From: Roseiarcus sp963813555
GTDB lineage: Bacteria > Pseudomonadota > Alphaproteobacteria > Rhizobiales > Beijerinckiaceae
Direction: 5' to 3'
Assembly (NCBI GenBank): GCA_963813555.1
Contig: CAWEZX010000018.1
Coordinates: forward strand, 124,001-188,000
DNA length: 64,000 nt
The position numbers and the translations under genes were made by a program. The notes under the pieces are model-generated. The model searched no databases, was not told the origin of the DNA, and was given only the letters and a program-made list of their open reading frames with translations. Positions 9,475-18,324 of this stretch are shown here, in pieces (the first letter of the stretch is position 1; the number at the start of each line of letters is the position of its first letter).

Positions 9475-10332
9475 TTACGCAGCTGTTCGCCCCGCCTCCC
9501 AGCCGATGATGGCCTGCTTGCGCGCCAGCCCCCAATGGTAGCCGGTGAGGGCGCCCGAGCGAGCCAGCACGCGATGACACGGCACGACGAACGAGATCGG
9601 ATTTTTCCCAACCGCCGCGCCGACGGCGCGGGCGGCTTTCGGTTTGCCGATCTTGCAGGCGATATCCGAATAGGTGGTGGCGCGCCCCATCGGAACATGG
9701 AGCAGCGTCTCCCAAACCCGGAGCTCGAAATCCGTGCCGATCAGGACGACGCGCAACGGCGCGTCGGGCCGCCAGAGGACGGGATCGAAGGCGCGCTCTG
9801 CGTAAGGAGCAGTCAAGCGCTCGTCCTCGACCAGGCGCGCGCGAGGCCAGCGCCGCGCCATGTCGGCGAGCGCCGCCTCGCGATCCCCCTCGTCGACGAA
9901 GCCCAGACCCGCCATGCCGCGGGGCGCCGCAACGATGATCGCCTCGCCGAAGGGCGAGGCGTGGAAGCCATAAGCGAGCGTCAAATCGTCGCGCCGATAA
10001 TCGCCAGGCGTCAGCGCCTCGTGGGCCACGAACAGGTCGTGCAGGCGGCTCGGGCCGGAGAGGCCGACGTCATAGGCCGCGTCGAGCACGCTCGCCAAAT
10101 CGCGCAACAGTTCGCGCGCCCGCTCGATGGTGATCGCCTGCAGGAAGGCCTTCGGCGTCAATCCCGCCCAGCGCTTGAAGACATGCTGGAAGTGCGAAGC
10201 CGAGAGGCCGACATGCTCGGCGATCGCCTCGATTGACGGCTGATCGCGATAGCGCTTGGTGATGAACTCAATCGCGCGTTTGACGGTGGCGTAGTCCGAG
10301 CTGGCGGTTGGCGCGCTGGGAATGTCGAGCAT
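9475..10332 (-). CDS. AraC-type regulator fused to methylated-DNA-protein-cysteine methyltransferase (Ada-like)
   Basis: In 285 residues, the N-terminal part (about 10-110) is an AraC-type double helix-turn-helix (IEAIAEHVGLSASHFQHVFK, then LDAAYDVGLSGPSRLHDLF). The C-terminal part is an O6-alkylguanine-DNA alkyltransferase, with RATTYSDIA and the active-site VVPCHRVL, whose cysteine lies near residue 253. The enzyme removes alkyl groups from guanine in a suicide reaction. The N-terminal phosphotriester-sensing Cys domain of true Ada is absent, so the protein lacks the classic activation switch, as is common in this bifunctional class. It is the third of three minus-strand genes after pncB and the DUF2461 gene, although 117 bases separate it from the latter. 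Confidence 0.93.
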   Translation of the reverse strand: MLDIPSAPTASSDYATVKRAIEFITKRYRDQPSIEAIAEHVGLSASHFQHVFKRWAGLTPKAFLQAITIERARELLRDLASVLDAAYDVGLSGPSRLHDLFVAHEALTPGDYRRDDLTLAYGFHASPFGEAIIVAAPRGMAGLGFVDEGDREAALADMARRWPRARLVEDERLTAPYAERAFDPVLWRPDAPLRVVLIGTDFELRVWETLLHVPMGRATTYSDIACKIGKPKAARAVGAAVGKNPISFVVPCHRVLARSGALTGYHWGLARKQAIIGWEAGRTAA

Positions 10333-10449
10333 GGCCGTGATCCGTGAATCCTTTCACGCCGACTGGGATCGCCCAGCCGGCAAGGAACCCTTACCCGCTC
10401 CGCAGACCGGCGCCACCCGAAAACGACGATGGGCGCAGCCAGGTCTATG

Positions 10450-11148
10450 TCAAGCGGTCGGCGGATGCGAGCGAGAATCAGCGAGCGCGTCCCAACCCCA
10501 TTTCAGCAGCGGGAGCGTATCGCGCGCGAAGGCGCAGAAGTCATCGACCAGCGTAGGACGTGAGATCGCCGTCTCGGCGACCGGACGCAGACAGATCATG
10601 CTCTTGAGCCGAGTTGCGGCGGCGATCTCGGGATCCTCGATCGCCTCGAAGCCGCGCGGGGCGCGCTTGAGCGAATCCTCCGCCGATAACACCAGCTCCG
10701 CCTTCTTGAGCTTCGCCGTCATCGCCTTGAACGGCTTGGGAGCGCGCGCGGCGGCCGCGCGCAGCCGCGCGAGTCTATCGGGATCGGGCAGGTAGAAACC
10801 GGCGGCGAAGAAACACTCCTCAGGCGATAGGTGGAAATAGAGAACGCCGGGATCGTTCTTGCCGCCCGAGCGGGTCAGCGCGACGCCGGCGTTGGTCTTG
10901 TAAGGGTCCTTGCTCTTGGAGAAGCGCACGTCGCGATGGATGCGAAACAGCGACGACTTGCGGTCGCCCTTGATCGGAATTTTCGCTTTGCCAAGGCGCT
11001 CGGCGACATCCTCGACCAAGTCGCCCATCGGTCCCCTGACCGCGCTTTCGTAAGTCTCGCGGTTCGCCTCGAACCATTCCCGGCGCTGGTGGAACGTCAG
11101 CGCCTTGAAGAACGGCAGCGCCTTGGGGCCGAATCCTGCGAACATCAT
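10450..11148 (-). CDS. DUF2461 (TIGR02453) family protein
   Basis: This 232-residue cytoplasmic protein of unknown function matches the DUF2461/TIGR02453 family. It begins FAGFGPKALPFFKALTFHQR and has REWFEANRETYE, then FRIHRDVRFSKSKDPYKTNA, and SGGKNDPGVLYFHLSPEECF: the family's conserved core. No catalytic role is established for this family. It lies 18 bases downstream of pncB on the same strand and may be cotranscribed with it. Confidence 0.9.
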   Translation of the reverse strand: MMFAGFGPKALPFFKALTFHQRREWFEANRETYESAVRGPMGDLVEDVAERLGKAKIPIKGDRKSSLFRIHRDVRFSKSKDPYKTNAGVALTRSGGKNDPGVLYFHLSPEECFFAAGFYLPDPDRLARLRAAAARAPKPFKAMTAKLKKAELVLSAEDSLKRAPRGFEAIEDPEIAAATRLKSMICLRPVAETAISRPTLVDDFCAFARDTLPLLKWGWDALADSRSHPPTA

Positions 11149-11166
11149 CGACCTTCGGATTCTGCC

Positions 11167-12483
11167 CTAGACTGTCACAGGCGCGGACTTCATGCCGACC
11201 AACCCGAACACCCGGCGATAGCGCTCGATTTCGTCCGGCCGCCCCATCGCCTTGTTTGGATTATCGGAGAGTTTGACCGCCGGGCGCCCGTCCGCCTCCA
11301 CGACCTTGCAGACCAGCGAGATCGCTTTGAGCTGCCCGTCGACGCCGGCCGGGGCGCAGCCGACGAAGTCGTTGGTCAGATTGGTGCCCCAGCCGAACGA
11401 CAGGTTGATCTGCCCGCCCAGCGCCCGCACCGACTCTTCGATCAAGTCAATATCCATGGCGTCCGACAGCACCACCAGCTTGTCTCTCGGAGCCCGGCCT
11501 CGCTTTATCCACCAGTCGATGAGCTCGCGTGCGCCCGCGACCGGCAGCTTGGAATCCGGCCGCGCGCCCTTCCAGTCCGCCACCCAGTCTGGCGCATTGT
11601 CGAGAAACGACGTTGTGCCGAAGCAGTCCGGCAGGACGACCAGCAGATTGCCTCCGTACATCTTCGCCCAGTCCTTGAGCACCTTGTACGGCGCCTCCAG
11701 CAACGCCTCATCGTTCTCGGCCACCGCCGCATAGACCATCGGCAATTCGTGGGCGTTGGTGCCGATCGCCTCAAGTCCGGTGTCCATCGCATGCTTGACG
11801 TTGGACGTGCCGATGAAACTGGCCCCGAGACCTTCCTGCATCGCCTCGACGCACCAGCGATGCCAAAGAAAGCCGTGCCGCCGGCGTGTGCCGAAGTCCG
11901 AGACCCGAACCGGCCCTTCGTCATGCTCAAGGATGCGCAACCGCTCCACTTTCGACCACAGCTTGGCCTTGGCGCGAGCGTAAAGCACATCGAGATCAAA
12001 GCGGCTCATGCGGCGCATCGCCGCGCGGGCCCTGAGTTCGCTGATGATGGCGAGAGCGGGAATTTCCCACATCGTCGTCCCAGTCCAGGGGCCGGCGAAG
12101 CGCAGCTCGTACTGCCCGTCGCGTTTCGTCAGCTCGTATTCGGGGAGCTGAAACGTGACCAGCCATTCCATGAACTCAGGTTCGAAAATGTGGCGCGTGC
12201 CGTAAAAGGTGTTGCCCGCAAGCCAGATCAGCTCATTCTTGGCCAGCCGCAAGCTGCGCGCGTGATCGAGCTGGTCGATCAACTCGCGCTCGTCCACGAT
12301 GTCCGCGAGCCTGACCGATGTCGTCCGGTTGATGAGCTGGAAAGTCACCTGGCGCTTCGGATGCATCTTCCAGATCATCTGGAGCATCAAAAGCTTGTAG
12401 AAATCGGTGTCGAGCAGCGTGCGGATCGCTGGATCGATCCGAAACGTGTGATTATAGACGCGGGTTGCGATATCCGTGGCCAT
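11167..12483 (-). CDS. pncB: nicotinate phosphoribosyltransferase
   Basis: PncB converts nicotinate and PRPP to nicotinate mononucleotide in the NAD salvage pathway. The 438 residues carry the family landmarks: TLLDTDFYKLLMLQMIWK near the N-terminus, FGTRRRHGF with the catalytic-histidine region, FIGTSNVKHAMDTGLEAIGT, LSDAMDID and FGWGTNLTNDF in the phosphate-binding part. Length is typical (about 400-440). It is divergent from lutA with only 74 bases between the two starts, so promoters for both must lie there or overlap the coding starts. Confidence 0.96.
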   Translation of the reverse strand: MATDIATRVYNHTFRIDPAIRTLLDTDFYKLLMLQMIWKMHPKRQVTFQLINRTTSVRLADIVDERELIDQLDHARSLRLAKNELIWLAGNTFYGTRHIFEPEFMEWLVTFQLPEYELTKRDGQYELRFAGPWTGTTMWEIPALAIISELRARAAMRRMSRFDLDVLYARAKAKLWSKVERLRILEHDEGPVRVSDFGTRRRHGFLWHRWCVEAMQEGLGASFIGTSNVKHAMDTGLEAIGTNAHELPMVYAAVAENDEALLEAPYKVLKDWAKMYGGNLLVVLPDCFGTTSFLDNAPDWVADWKGARPDSKLPVAGARELIDWWIKRGRAPRDKLVVLSDAMDIDLIEESVRALGGQINLSFGWGTNLTNDFVGCAPAGVDGQLKAISLVCKVVEADGRPAVKLSDNPNKAMGRPDEIERYRRVFGLVGMKSAPVTV

Positions 12484-12557
12484 TATGCGAGCTTAAAGGA
12501 CACGAAGGCTGAGCGACAAGAGCGCGGCGCCCCCCTTGGCCAAGGATCGATGAACAG

Positions 12558-13358
12558 ATGAATATGACGGGGGCCTCCTCAAGCCCGAAATCTCAGCCTC
12601 GCGTCGGACTGTTCGTCACCTGCCTCGTCGACATCATCCGGCCGAGCGTCGGCTTCGCGGCAGTCAAGCTGCTCGAGGACGCGGGCTGCAAGGTGGTGGT
12701 GCCGAGCCAGACCTGCTGCGGTCAGCCAGCGTACAATGCGGGCGACCGCGGAAGCGCGAAAATACTGGCGCGGCAGGCGATCGACGCGTTCGAGGACTGC
12801 GACTATGTCGTCGCGCCGAGCGGCTCATGCGGCGGTATGCTGATCAAGCATTATCCTGACCTGTTCGCGGGCGAGCCGGATCTCGCGCAGCGTGCCGAAC
12901 AATTCGCCGAAAGGACACACGAACTGATCAGCTTCCTGGTCGACGTCATGGGCGTCAAAAAGGTCGCGGCGCGCTATGAGGGAACCGTCGCCTACCATGA
13001 TTCCTGCGCAGGTCTGCGCGAACTCGGGGTCAAGACGCAGCCGCGGCGGCTTCTAGCCGGAGTCGAAGGCCTGACGCTGGTCGAACTGAGCGATGCGGAG
13101 ATCTGTTGCGGCTTTGGCGGATTGTTCGCGACCAAATACGGCGAACTCTCGAATGCGATCGTGGCGCGCAAAGCCGACGACATCCGCAGCGCCGAACCCG
13201 ATACGGTGCTTGCGGGCGATCTCGGGTGTCTCATGAATATGGCCGGAAAACTTCAGCGCGACGGATCGCCAATCAAGGCGCGCCATGTCGCGGAAATTCT
13301 GGCCGGCATGGCGGACGGGCCGGCGATCGGCGAAGGCAAGCCGGAGGGCGCCCAATGA
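12558..13358 (+). CDS. lutA: LutA, (Fe-S)-binding subunit of L-lactate oxidation complex
   Basis: The 266-residue protein has the duplicated cysteine-rich CCG module of the GlpC/HdrB/LutA family: SQTCCGQPAYNAGD with PSGSCGGML in the first half, and HDSCAGLRELG with EICCGFGGLFATKYGE in the second. LutA, LutB and LutC together oxidise L-lactate to pyruvate without the flavin enzyme LldD. Start ATG 12558; a second ATG follows two codons later. It overlaps lutB by four bases (ATGA), a translational coupling signal, and is the first gene of the operon. Confidence 0.94.
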   Translation: MNMTGASSSPKSQPRVGLFVTCLVDIIRPSVGFAAVKLLEDAGCKVVVPSQTCCGQPAYNAGDRGSAKILARQAIDAFEDCDYVVAPSGSCGGMLIKHYPDLFAGEPDLAQRAEQFAERTHELISFLVDVMGVKKVAARYEGTVAYHDSCAGLRELGVKTQPRRLLAGVEGLTLVELSDAEICCGFGGLFATKYGELSNAIVARKADDIRSAEPDTVLAGDLGCLMNMAGKLQRDGSPIKARHVAEILAGMADGPAIGEGKPEGAQ

Positions 13359-14782
13359 GCGTGGTCGCGACCTCGGCCAAGTTCAAGGACAATGCGCACG
13401 AGGCGCTGACCGACGCCCGATTGCAGGGCGCGATGTCATTTTCGCGCAATTTCGTCGGGCGTCGCGCGGCTGCGGCCGCAAGATTGCCCGAGTTCGAGGC
13501 GCTGCGCGACAGCGCCCGGGCGATCAAGGACCACACGCTCGCCCACCTCGACCTTTATCTCGAGGCCTACGAGCGCAAGGTCCGCGCGAGCGGCGGCGAA
13601 GTCCATTACGCGCAGGACGCCGACGAAGCGCGCAAGATCATCATCGACCTCTGCAAGTCCATGGGCGCGAAGAGCGTCACCAAGGGCAAGTCGATGATCG
13701 CCGAGGAGATCAACCTCAATCATGCGCTCGAGGCAGCGGGCATCGATCCGGTCGAAACTGACCTCGGCGAGTACATCATTCAATTGCGTCATGAAACCCC
13801 GTCTCACATCCTGGCGCCCGCAATCCATCTCAGGGCGAAGGACGTCGAACAGGAATTCCGCAAGGCGCATCGCGATCTCCCGCCCGACCGCAATCTCGCG
13901 GAGCCGGAACAATTGCTGGCCGAAGCGCGCCAGGTGCTGCGGGCCAAATTCCTGGCTGCCGACGCCGGCATAACCGGCGCGAACTTCCTCATCGCCGAGA
14001 CCGGAACGTCGATCATCGTCACCAACGAAGGCAATGGCGACCTGACGCAAATCTTGCCCCAGGCCCATATCGTCATCGCGTCGATCGAAAAAATCGTGCC
14101 GACGCTTGAGGACGCCGCCCAACTCTTGCGCGTGCTGGCGCGCTCGGCGACCGGCCAGGACGCTTCGGTCTACACGACGCTGTCGACCGGACCCCGCCGG
14201 CCGGGCGATCCCGACGGTCCGAGGGCCTATCATGTCGTGATTCTCGACAACGGCCGCTCGGCGATGCTGGGCGGCGAGTTTGAGCACATGCTGCGTTGCA
14301 TCCGCTGCGGCGCCTGCATGAACCACTGCCCGGTCTATCAGGCGGTCGGCGGCCATGCCTACGGCTGGGTCTATCCGGGGCCGATGGGCGCGGTGCTGAC
14401 GCCGTCGCTGATCGGCGTCGCCGAGGGCGGCCAATTGCCGAACGCCTCGACCTTCTGCGGCCGCTGCGAAGAGGTGTGCCCGGTCCGCATCCCATTGCCC
14501 GGCATGATGCGACATTGGCGCGAGCGCGAGTTCGAGCGCCGCCTATCGCCGGCGCCGCTGCGCTATGGCCTGGGGTTCTGGGCGTTCTTCGCCAACCGTC
14601 CAGGGCTCTATCGGATGGCGACGGGTCTCGCCGCGCGCGCCATGCATCTCGCGGGCCGAAACAAGGGCCGCTTCGCCTGGCTGCCCTTCGCCGGCGGCTG
14701 GACGCGCTATCGCGACCTTGCAGCCCCGGAGGGGGCCACGTTCCAGAGCCAGTGGCGAGCCCGGAGCGGAGCGGTTCGATGA
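13355..14782 (+). CDS. lutB: LutB, iron-sulfur subunit of L-lactate oxidation complex
   Basis: The 475-residue protein starts MSVVATSAKFKDNA at the ATGA overlap with lutA. The N-terminal half is the LUD domain (KSMIAEEINLNHALEAAG, FLIAETGTSIIVTNEGN). The C-terminal half has two ferredoxin-type 4Fe-4S motifs, CIRCGACMNHCPVY and CGRCEEVCPV, followed by a short C-terminal domain. It should pass electrons between the LutA and LutC parts of the lactate-oxidising complex. Length fits the family (about 470). It overlaps lutC by four bases. Confidence 0.95.
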   Translation: MSVVATSAKFKDNAHEALTDARLQGAMSFSRNFVGRRAAAAARLPEFEALRDSARAIKDHTLAHLDLYLEAYERKVRASGGEVHYAQDADEARKIIIDLCKSMGAKSVTKGKSMIAEEINLNHALEAAGIDPVETDLGEYIIQLRHETPSHILAPAIHLRAKDVEQEFRKAHRDLPPDRNLAEPEQLLAEARQVLRAKFLAADAGITGANFLIAETGTSIIVTNEGNGDLTQILPQAHIVIASIEKIVPTLEDAAQLLRVLARSATGQDASVYTTLSTGPRRPGDPDGPRAYHVVILDNGRSAMLGGEFEHMLRCIRCGACMNHCPVYQAVGGHAYGWVYPGPMGAVLTPSLIGVAEGGQLPNASTFCGRCEEVCPVRIPLPGMMRHWREREFERRLSPAPLRYGLGFWAFFANRPGLYRMATGLAARAMHLAGRNKGRFAWLPFAGGWTRYRDLAAPEGATFQSQWRARSGAVR

Positions 14783-15447
14783 GTTCCCGCGCGGCGGTCT
14801 TCGCCAGCATTCGCCGTTCGCTTGCCGTCACCGGCGAGGAGGCGACGCGCCGGTTTGAAGTCGAAATGCGTCTGAAGCAGGCGCCGCCTGGCGTCGTGCC
14901 CAGGCGCGGACAGGGCGACGTCTCGGCCAGGCTCGCGACATTCAAGGCCGAAGCGGAGCGCGCCCAGGCGAGCATCGCCGAGGTCGCCGAATGGGCGGAC
15001 GCGCCGGCGGAAATCGCGCGTTTCCTGCGCGAAGGCAATTGTCCGGCGACGCTGCGCATGGGCGACGACCCGCGTCTCGCCGCGATGCCGTGGAGCGAAA
15101 CCGCGCTCGATATCCAGCGCGGCCCGTCCGATGGGGGCGACCTCAACGCCGTCTCGGCCGCCTTCGCCGGGATCGCCGAGACCGGCACGCTGGCCCTCGT
15201 CTCTGGCCCCGACAATCCGACGACCCTCAATTTTCTGGCCGACAACCACATTGTCGTCCTGCCGCGCGACGCGATTGAGGCCGATTACGAGAGCGTGTTC
15301 GTCAAGCTGCGCGGCGTCTATGGCAAGGGCGGCGCCCCGCGCACGCTCAATCTCATCACCGGCCCCTCGCGATCGGCCGATATCGAGCAGACCTTGTTGC
15401 TCGGCGCGCATGGGCCCCGCCGACTGCATATTGTCGTGGTCGGCTGA
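14779..15447 (+). CDS. lutC: LutC, LUD-domain subunit of L-lactate oxidation complex
   Basis: The 222-residue protein begins MSSRAAVFASIRRSL at an ATGA overlap with lutB. It has the LUD core: DLNAVSAAFAGIAETGTLAL followed by SGPDNPTTLNFLADNHIVVL, and it ends in ITGPSRSADIEQTLLLGAHG and GPRRLHIVVVG, which are hallmark LutC/YkgG motifs. It is the last gene of the three-gene lactate operon. The next gene, an S24-type regulator, starts about 210 bases downstream with its own promoter-like sequence. Confidence 0.94.
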   Translation: MSSRAAVFASIRRSLAVTGEEATRRFEVEMRLKQAPPGVVPRRGQGDVSARLATFKAEAERAQASIAEVAEWADAPAEIARFLREGNCPATLRMGDDPRLAAMPWSETALDIQRGPSDGGDLNAVSAAFAGIAETGTLALVSGPDNPTTLNFLADNHIVVLPRDAIEADYESVFVKLRGVYGKGGAPRTLNLITGPSRSADIEQTLLLGAHGPRRLHIVVVG

Positions 15448-15587
15448 ATTCTTATTAACTGCCGGAGCGATCACCGCCCCGGTCGGCATCGCCGCCTGAT
15501 TCCAGGTGACGCGCAAAACACCTTTAAGTGTCCGTGTCGCAGCCTTCCAAAATCGCACATAATACTAGATCACTAGGGAGCGCGTCC

Positions 15588-15646
15588 TTGACAGTGACAC
15601 GGAAAAGAGTTAATGCTTTGCAGTTACAGTTTGCAATTAATTTGCA
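15588..15646 (+). promoter_or_regulatory. putative promoter and TTTGCA direct repeats before the S24-type regulator
   Basis: TTGACA (15588-15593) is followed after 17 bases by TAATGC (15611-15616), a possible sigma-70 promoter with a poor -10. Three direct copies of TTTGCA follow at 15617, 15630 and 15641, reaching to within 13 bases of the ATG at 15659. They could form an operator that also covers the ribosome-binding site, perhaps for the regulator itself. This is pattern recognition only. Confidence 0.35.
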
Positions 15647-15658
15647 ATGGGTTGATGG

Positions 15659-16282
15659 ATGAGTACGCCCGATTTGAGTGACCCGCACGGCATAAGGCGC
15701 CGGCGGATGGCCTTGCGGTGGACGGAGCGCGATCTCGCTCGGCGGGCTGGCGTTCCTTACCAGCGTGTCCAGGCGCTTGAACGCGCTTCCCCTGCCGGCA
15801 AGTCGCCTTATTCCCGCTATCTCGCCGACGTGTTGCGGGCGCTTGATGAAGGCGAGGGCAACCCGTCCGCCCTGCTCCCGCCGAACCCGCGCTTCGCGGC
15901 CGCTCCCGTGGCAGGCGAAATCCCAGTTTACGCCAAGCGGCCCGGCGGCATGGAAATTGGCATGATGCGGCTGCCGCGCTCGATGGCGCATGTCCAGGGG
16001 GCCTACGCCGTGCAGATTTGGGGTTCGAGCATGACCCCGAAATACCATCCGAAGGACGTCGTTATAGTCAATCCCACGGCCCCGCCGCGGCCCTTCGGTG
16101 GCGTGCTGGCCATGAACGAGGACCGCAGCGACGTTTGCATCGGCGAGTTCGTCAGCGAGACCGATGACGAATGGATTGTCGCACGGTTCGGCGCGGCGCC
16201 CGAGGTTCGCCATTTGCCGCGCAAGGACTACCCGATCATCCACGCAATCGTCGCGGTCTCGACCGATCTGGTCTCAGTCTGA
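15659..16282 (+). CDS. XRE-type helix-turn-helix regulator with S24/LexA-like C-terminal domain
   Basis: The 207 residues split into an N-terminal helix-turn-helix (about 10-60, RWTERDLARRAGVPYQRVQA) and a C-terminal S24 peptidase-like fold. WGSSMTPKYHPKDVVIVNP contains the serine at the usual SSM position. I see no clear catalytic lysine in LexA spacing, so it may bind a ligand or act as a CI-like repressor without self-cleavage. It lies downstream of lutABC on the same strand but has its own upstream region with repeated TTTGCA words. Its target is unknown. Confidence 0.8.
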   Translation: MSTPDLSDPHGIRRRRMALRWTERDLARRAGVPYQRVQALERASPAGKSPYSRYLADVLRALDEGEGNPSALLPPNPRFAAAPVAGEIPVYAKRPGGMEIGMMRLPRSMAHVQGAYAVQIWGSSMTPKYHPKDVVIVNPTAPPRPFGGVLAMNEDRSDVCIGEFVSETDDEWIVARFGAAPEVRHLPRKDYPIIHAIVAVSTDLVSV

Positions 16283-16498
16283 AACTTTTGTCCTTTCTAC
16301 CCGCGCTTATGTTTACAAAACAATGCCCGGGAACTCCCGCAGATCCATCCCGCCTCACGCCATTAACGGCATGTTAATTGCTGTGGGCGTCGTACCGCAA
16401 CGCGAAAAATTTTATTCGCAAGTGCAACAAACGCCATAGTCCTGTCACTCTTCGCGCTTAACCCTGCGTCACTGGCCTCGTTTGGACCTGGGGGTAAC

Positions 16499-16702
16499 AT
16501 GTCCATCAACTCAGCCAATCCACGTCGTATTGTGGTCGCGGCCGGTTATGGCGCGCTCGCAATCGGGTTGCCCTACGGGGCGGCTACGTATGCAACTCCT
16601 GAATCGTCGGCGTGGGCGCTCGTGGCGCTGTGCGTCTGCGGTCTCGGGTTCGCCGGCTTCCGGCGTTCCCGTAACAACCGGCTTTCATCCGGCATCGAGT
16701 GA
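16499..16702 (+). CDS. orphan mini-protein with PEP-CTERM-like C-terminus
   Basis: A 67-residue frame starts at ATG 16499, with GGGGG five bases upstream, and ends just before a strong terminator, which supports a real short transcript. The C-terminal half reads PESSAWALVALCVCGLGFAG followed by FRRSRN. That is the layout of a PEP-CTERM sorting signal: a Pro-Glu pair, a hydrophobic helix ending in GLGFAG, and an Arg-rich tail. The N-terminal half has a second hydrophobic stretch (IVVAAGYGALAIGLPYGA). PEP-CTERM proteins are normally longer secreted proteins handled by exosortase; here nearly the whole protein is the signal. It could equally be a small membrane protein with a chance resemblance. 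Confidence 0.55.
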   Translation: MSINSANPRRIVVAAGYGALAIGLPYGAATYATPESSAWALVALCVCGLGFAGFRRSRNNRLSSGIE

Positions 16703-16726
16703 AAGCTGGAGGCGCTAGGGCTCGTG

Positions 16727-16752
16727 AAGGCCGCCTTCGGGCGGCCTTTTGC
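16727..16752 (+). terminator. Rho-independent terminator
   Basis: AAGGCCGCC (16727-16735) pairs with GGCGGCCTT (16740-16748) over a TTCG tetraloop, followed by a T run. It ends the transcript of the 67-residue gene. Confidence 0.85.
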
Positions 16753-16900
16753 ATTTTCGGCTCGCGCGGCGTAATGGGCAAAAAAGCATGCGCCGCCGTG
16801 GCGACAGAGCTTTGGCGACAAAATAGTAACCTTAATGGGCATAGTGAATCGGTCGCGGGGCGCGCATGAAGCGCGTCTCGGTCATGTTAGGTCCTGTTGC

Positions 16901-18319
16901 ATGACGCTGCGGGTTTTATTTGTGGGGGCGCTCGTCGGGCTGCCTCTCTTGGTCTCGGGCGCGCTGGCGCAGACCCAGACGATTCCGCCTGCGGCGACCA
17001 CCTCTTCGGCGCCGTCAGCCAATCCGGCGAGTTCTCCGGCTTCAACCCAAAGCCTTGTGAGCCCGTTCATGCCGATGCCTGCGTCGCCGTCGACGGCAGG
17101 GGCCGATTCGGCGCCCAGCGCTTCCCCGTCTACGGCTGCACCCGTTCCCGCCCAGGCCGCGGCGCCGCCGAAACCGAAGAAAATCGCGCCGCCGCGCCAG
17201 ACCGCGCTCAGCGACGATCCCCGACCGACGCTTCAGCCCGACACCTTCTTCGCCACCGCCAAGGCGTCTGAGCGATATTCGGCGATTGTCGACGCTGGCG
17301 GGTGGCCAACCGACATCATTGCTATCGGCCCGGGAGCGAAAGGCCCGGCGGTCGCAAAATTGCGCAAGCGTCTGGCGATCGAAGGCGACCTCAGCGCCAA
17401 AGAGGCGAGCGGCTTTGCGTGGGACAAGGATCTCACCGCGGCGGTGAGGCGATTCCAGGCGCGCATGGGGCTGCGCCAGACAGGGATCGTCTCCGGCGCG
17501 ACGCTGAAAGCGATCAACGTTCCGGCCAGGGAGCGTTTCAACGAGCTCGCCTCCAGCGCCAATCGCTTGGCGGGGCTCAATTTTTCCTTCGATGACCGGT
17601 ATGTGGTGGTCAATCTGCCCTCGACCTCGGTCGAGGCGGTCGAGAACGGCCGCGTCGTCCACCGCTACGTCGCGATCGTCGGCGACCCGGAGCATCCTTC
17701 GCCCGAGATCTCCGCCCATATCCAGGTCATCAACCTCAACCCGACCTGGACGGTCCCGACGTCGATCATCAAGAAGGAAATCATTCCGCGGATGCAGCGC
17801 GACCCGGGGTACCTCACGCGCGCCAAGATCCGGATACTCGATGGCTCGGGCAAGGAGATCAATCCGAAGTCCGTGAACTGGAGCACCGAACGGGCGGCCA
17901 ATTACACGCTGCGGCAGGATTCGGGCGCTGGCAATTCGCTCGGCTCGATCCGCATCGGCATGCCCAACAAGCTCGCCGTCTATATGCACGACACGCCGTC
18001 AAAGGGGCTGTTCGGCGCCGACTACCGATTCCTAAGCCACGGCTGTGTCCGGGTGCAGGGCGTTTACGATTACGCGGCGTGGCTGTTGGAGGGGACGGGC
18101 GGCGGACCCTCCGGGGGCTGGGACAAAGCGGCGTTGCAGGCCAAGATCAAGGAAGGCGTGCGTTACGACATCAATCTCGTCAAGGCGGTGCCGGTGATCT
18201 GGGTCTATTTGACCGGCTGGTCGAACGGCAATGGGCCCGCCAATTTCCGCGACGACGTCTACAATATCGACACCGTCGCCGAAGCGCAGGTGAGCGCGCA
18301 GGCTGCGCCGGTCCGGTAA
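16901..18319 (+). CDS. secreted L,D-transpeptidase (YkuD domain, YcbB/LdtD-like)
   Basis: From ATG 16901 the protein is 472 residues with a signal peptide (MTLRVLFVGALVGLPLLVSG, cut near ALAQ). A low-complexity Ala/Pro/Ser linker (about 25-110) follows. A peptidoglycan-binding domain (about 145-205, KLRKRLAIEGDL, then AVRRFQARMGL) precedes a YkuD catalytic domain. HDTPS and the SHGCVR motif around residues 379-384 hold the catalytic His and Cys. It makes 3-3 cross-links in periplasmic peptidoglycan or attaches proteins to it. The order PG-binding then YkuD is that of the large YcbB/LdtD class. It is preceded by a terminator, so it has its own promoter. Confidence 0.93.
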   Translation: MTLRVLFVGALVGLPLLVSGALAQTQTIPPAATTSSAPSANPASSPASTQSLVSPFMPMPASPSTAGADSAPSASPSTAAPVPAQAAAPPKPKKIAPPRQTALSDDPRPTLQPDTFFATAKASERYSAIVDAGGWPTDIIAIGPGAKGPAVAKLRKRLAIEGDLSAKEASGFAWDKDLTAAVRRFQARMGLRQTGIVSGATLKAINVPARERFNELASSANRLAGLNFSFDDRYVVVNLPSTSVEAVENGRVVHRYVAIVGDPEHPSPEISAHIQVINLNPTWTVPTSIIKKEIIPRMQRDPGYLTRAKIRILDGSGKEINPKSVNWSTERAANYTLRQDSGAGNSLGSIRIGMPNKLAVYMHDTPSKGLFGADYRFLSHGCVRVQGVYDYAAWLLEGTGGGPSGGWDKAALQAKIKEGVRYDINLVKAVPVIWVYLTGWSNGNGPANFRDDVYNIDTVAEAQVSAQAAPVR

Positions 18320-18324
18320 GCCAG

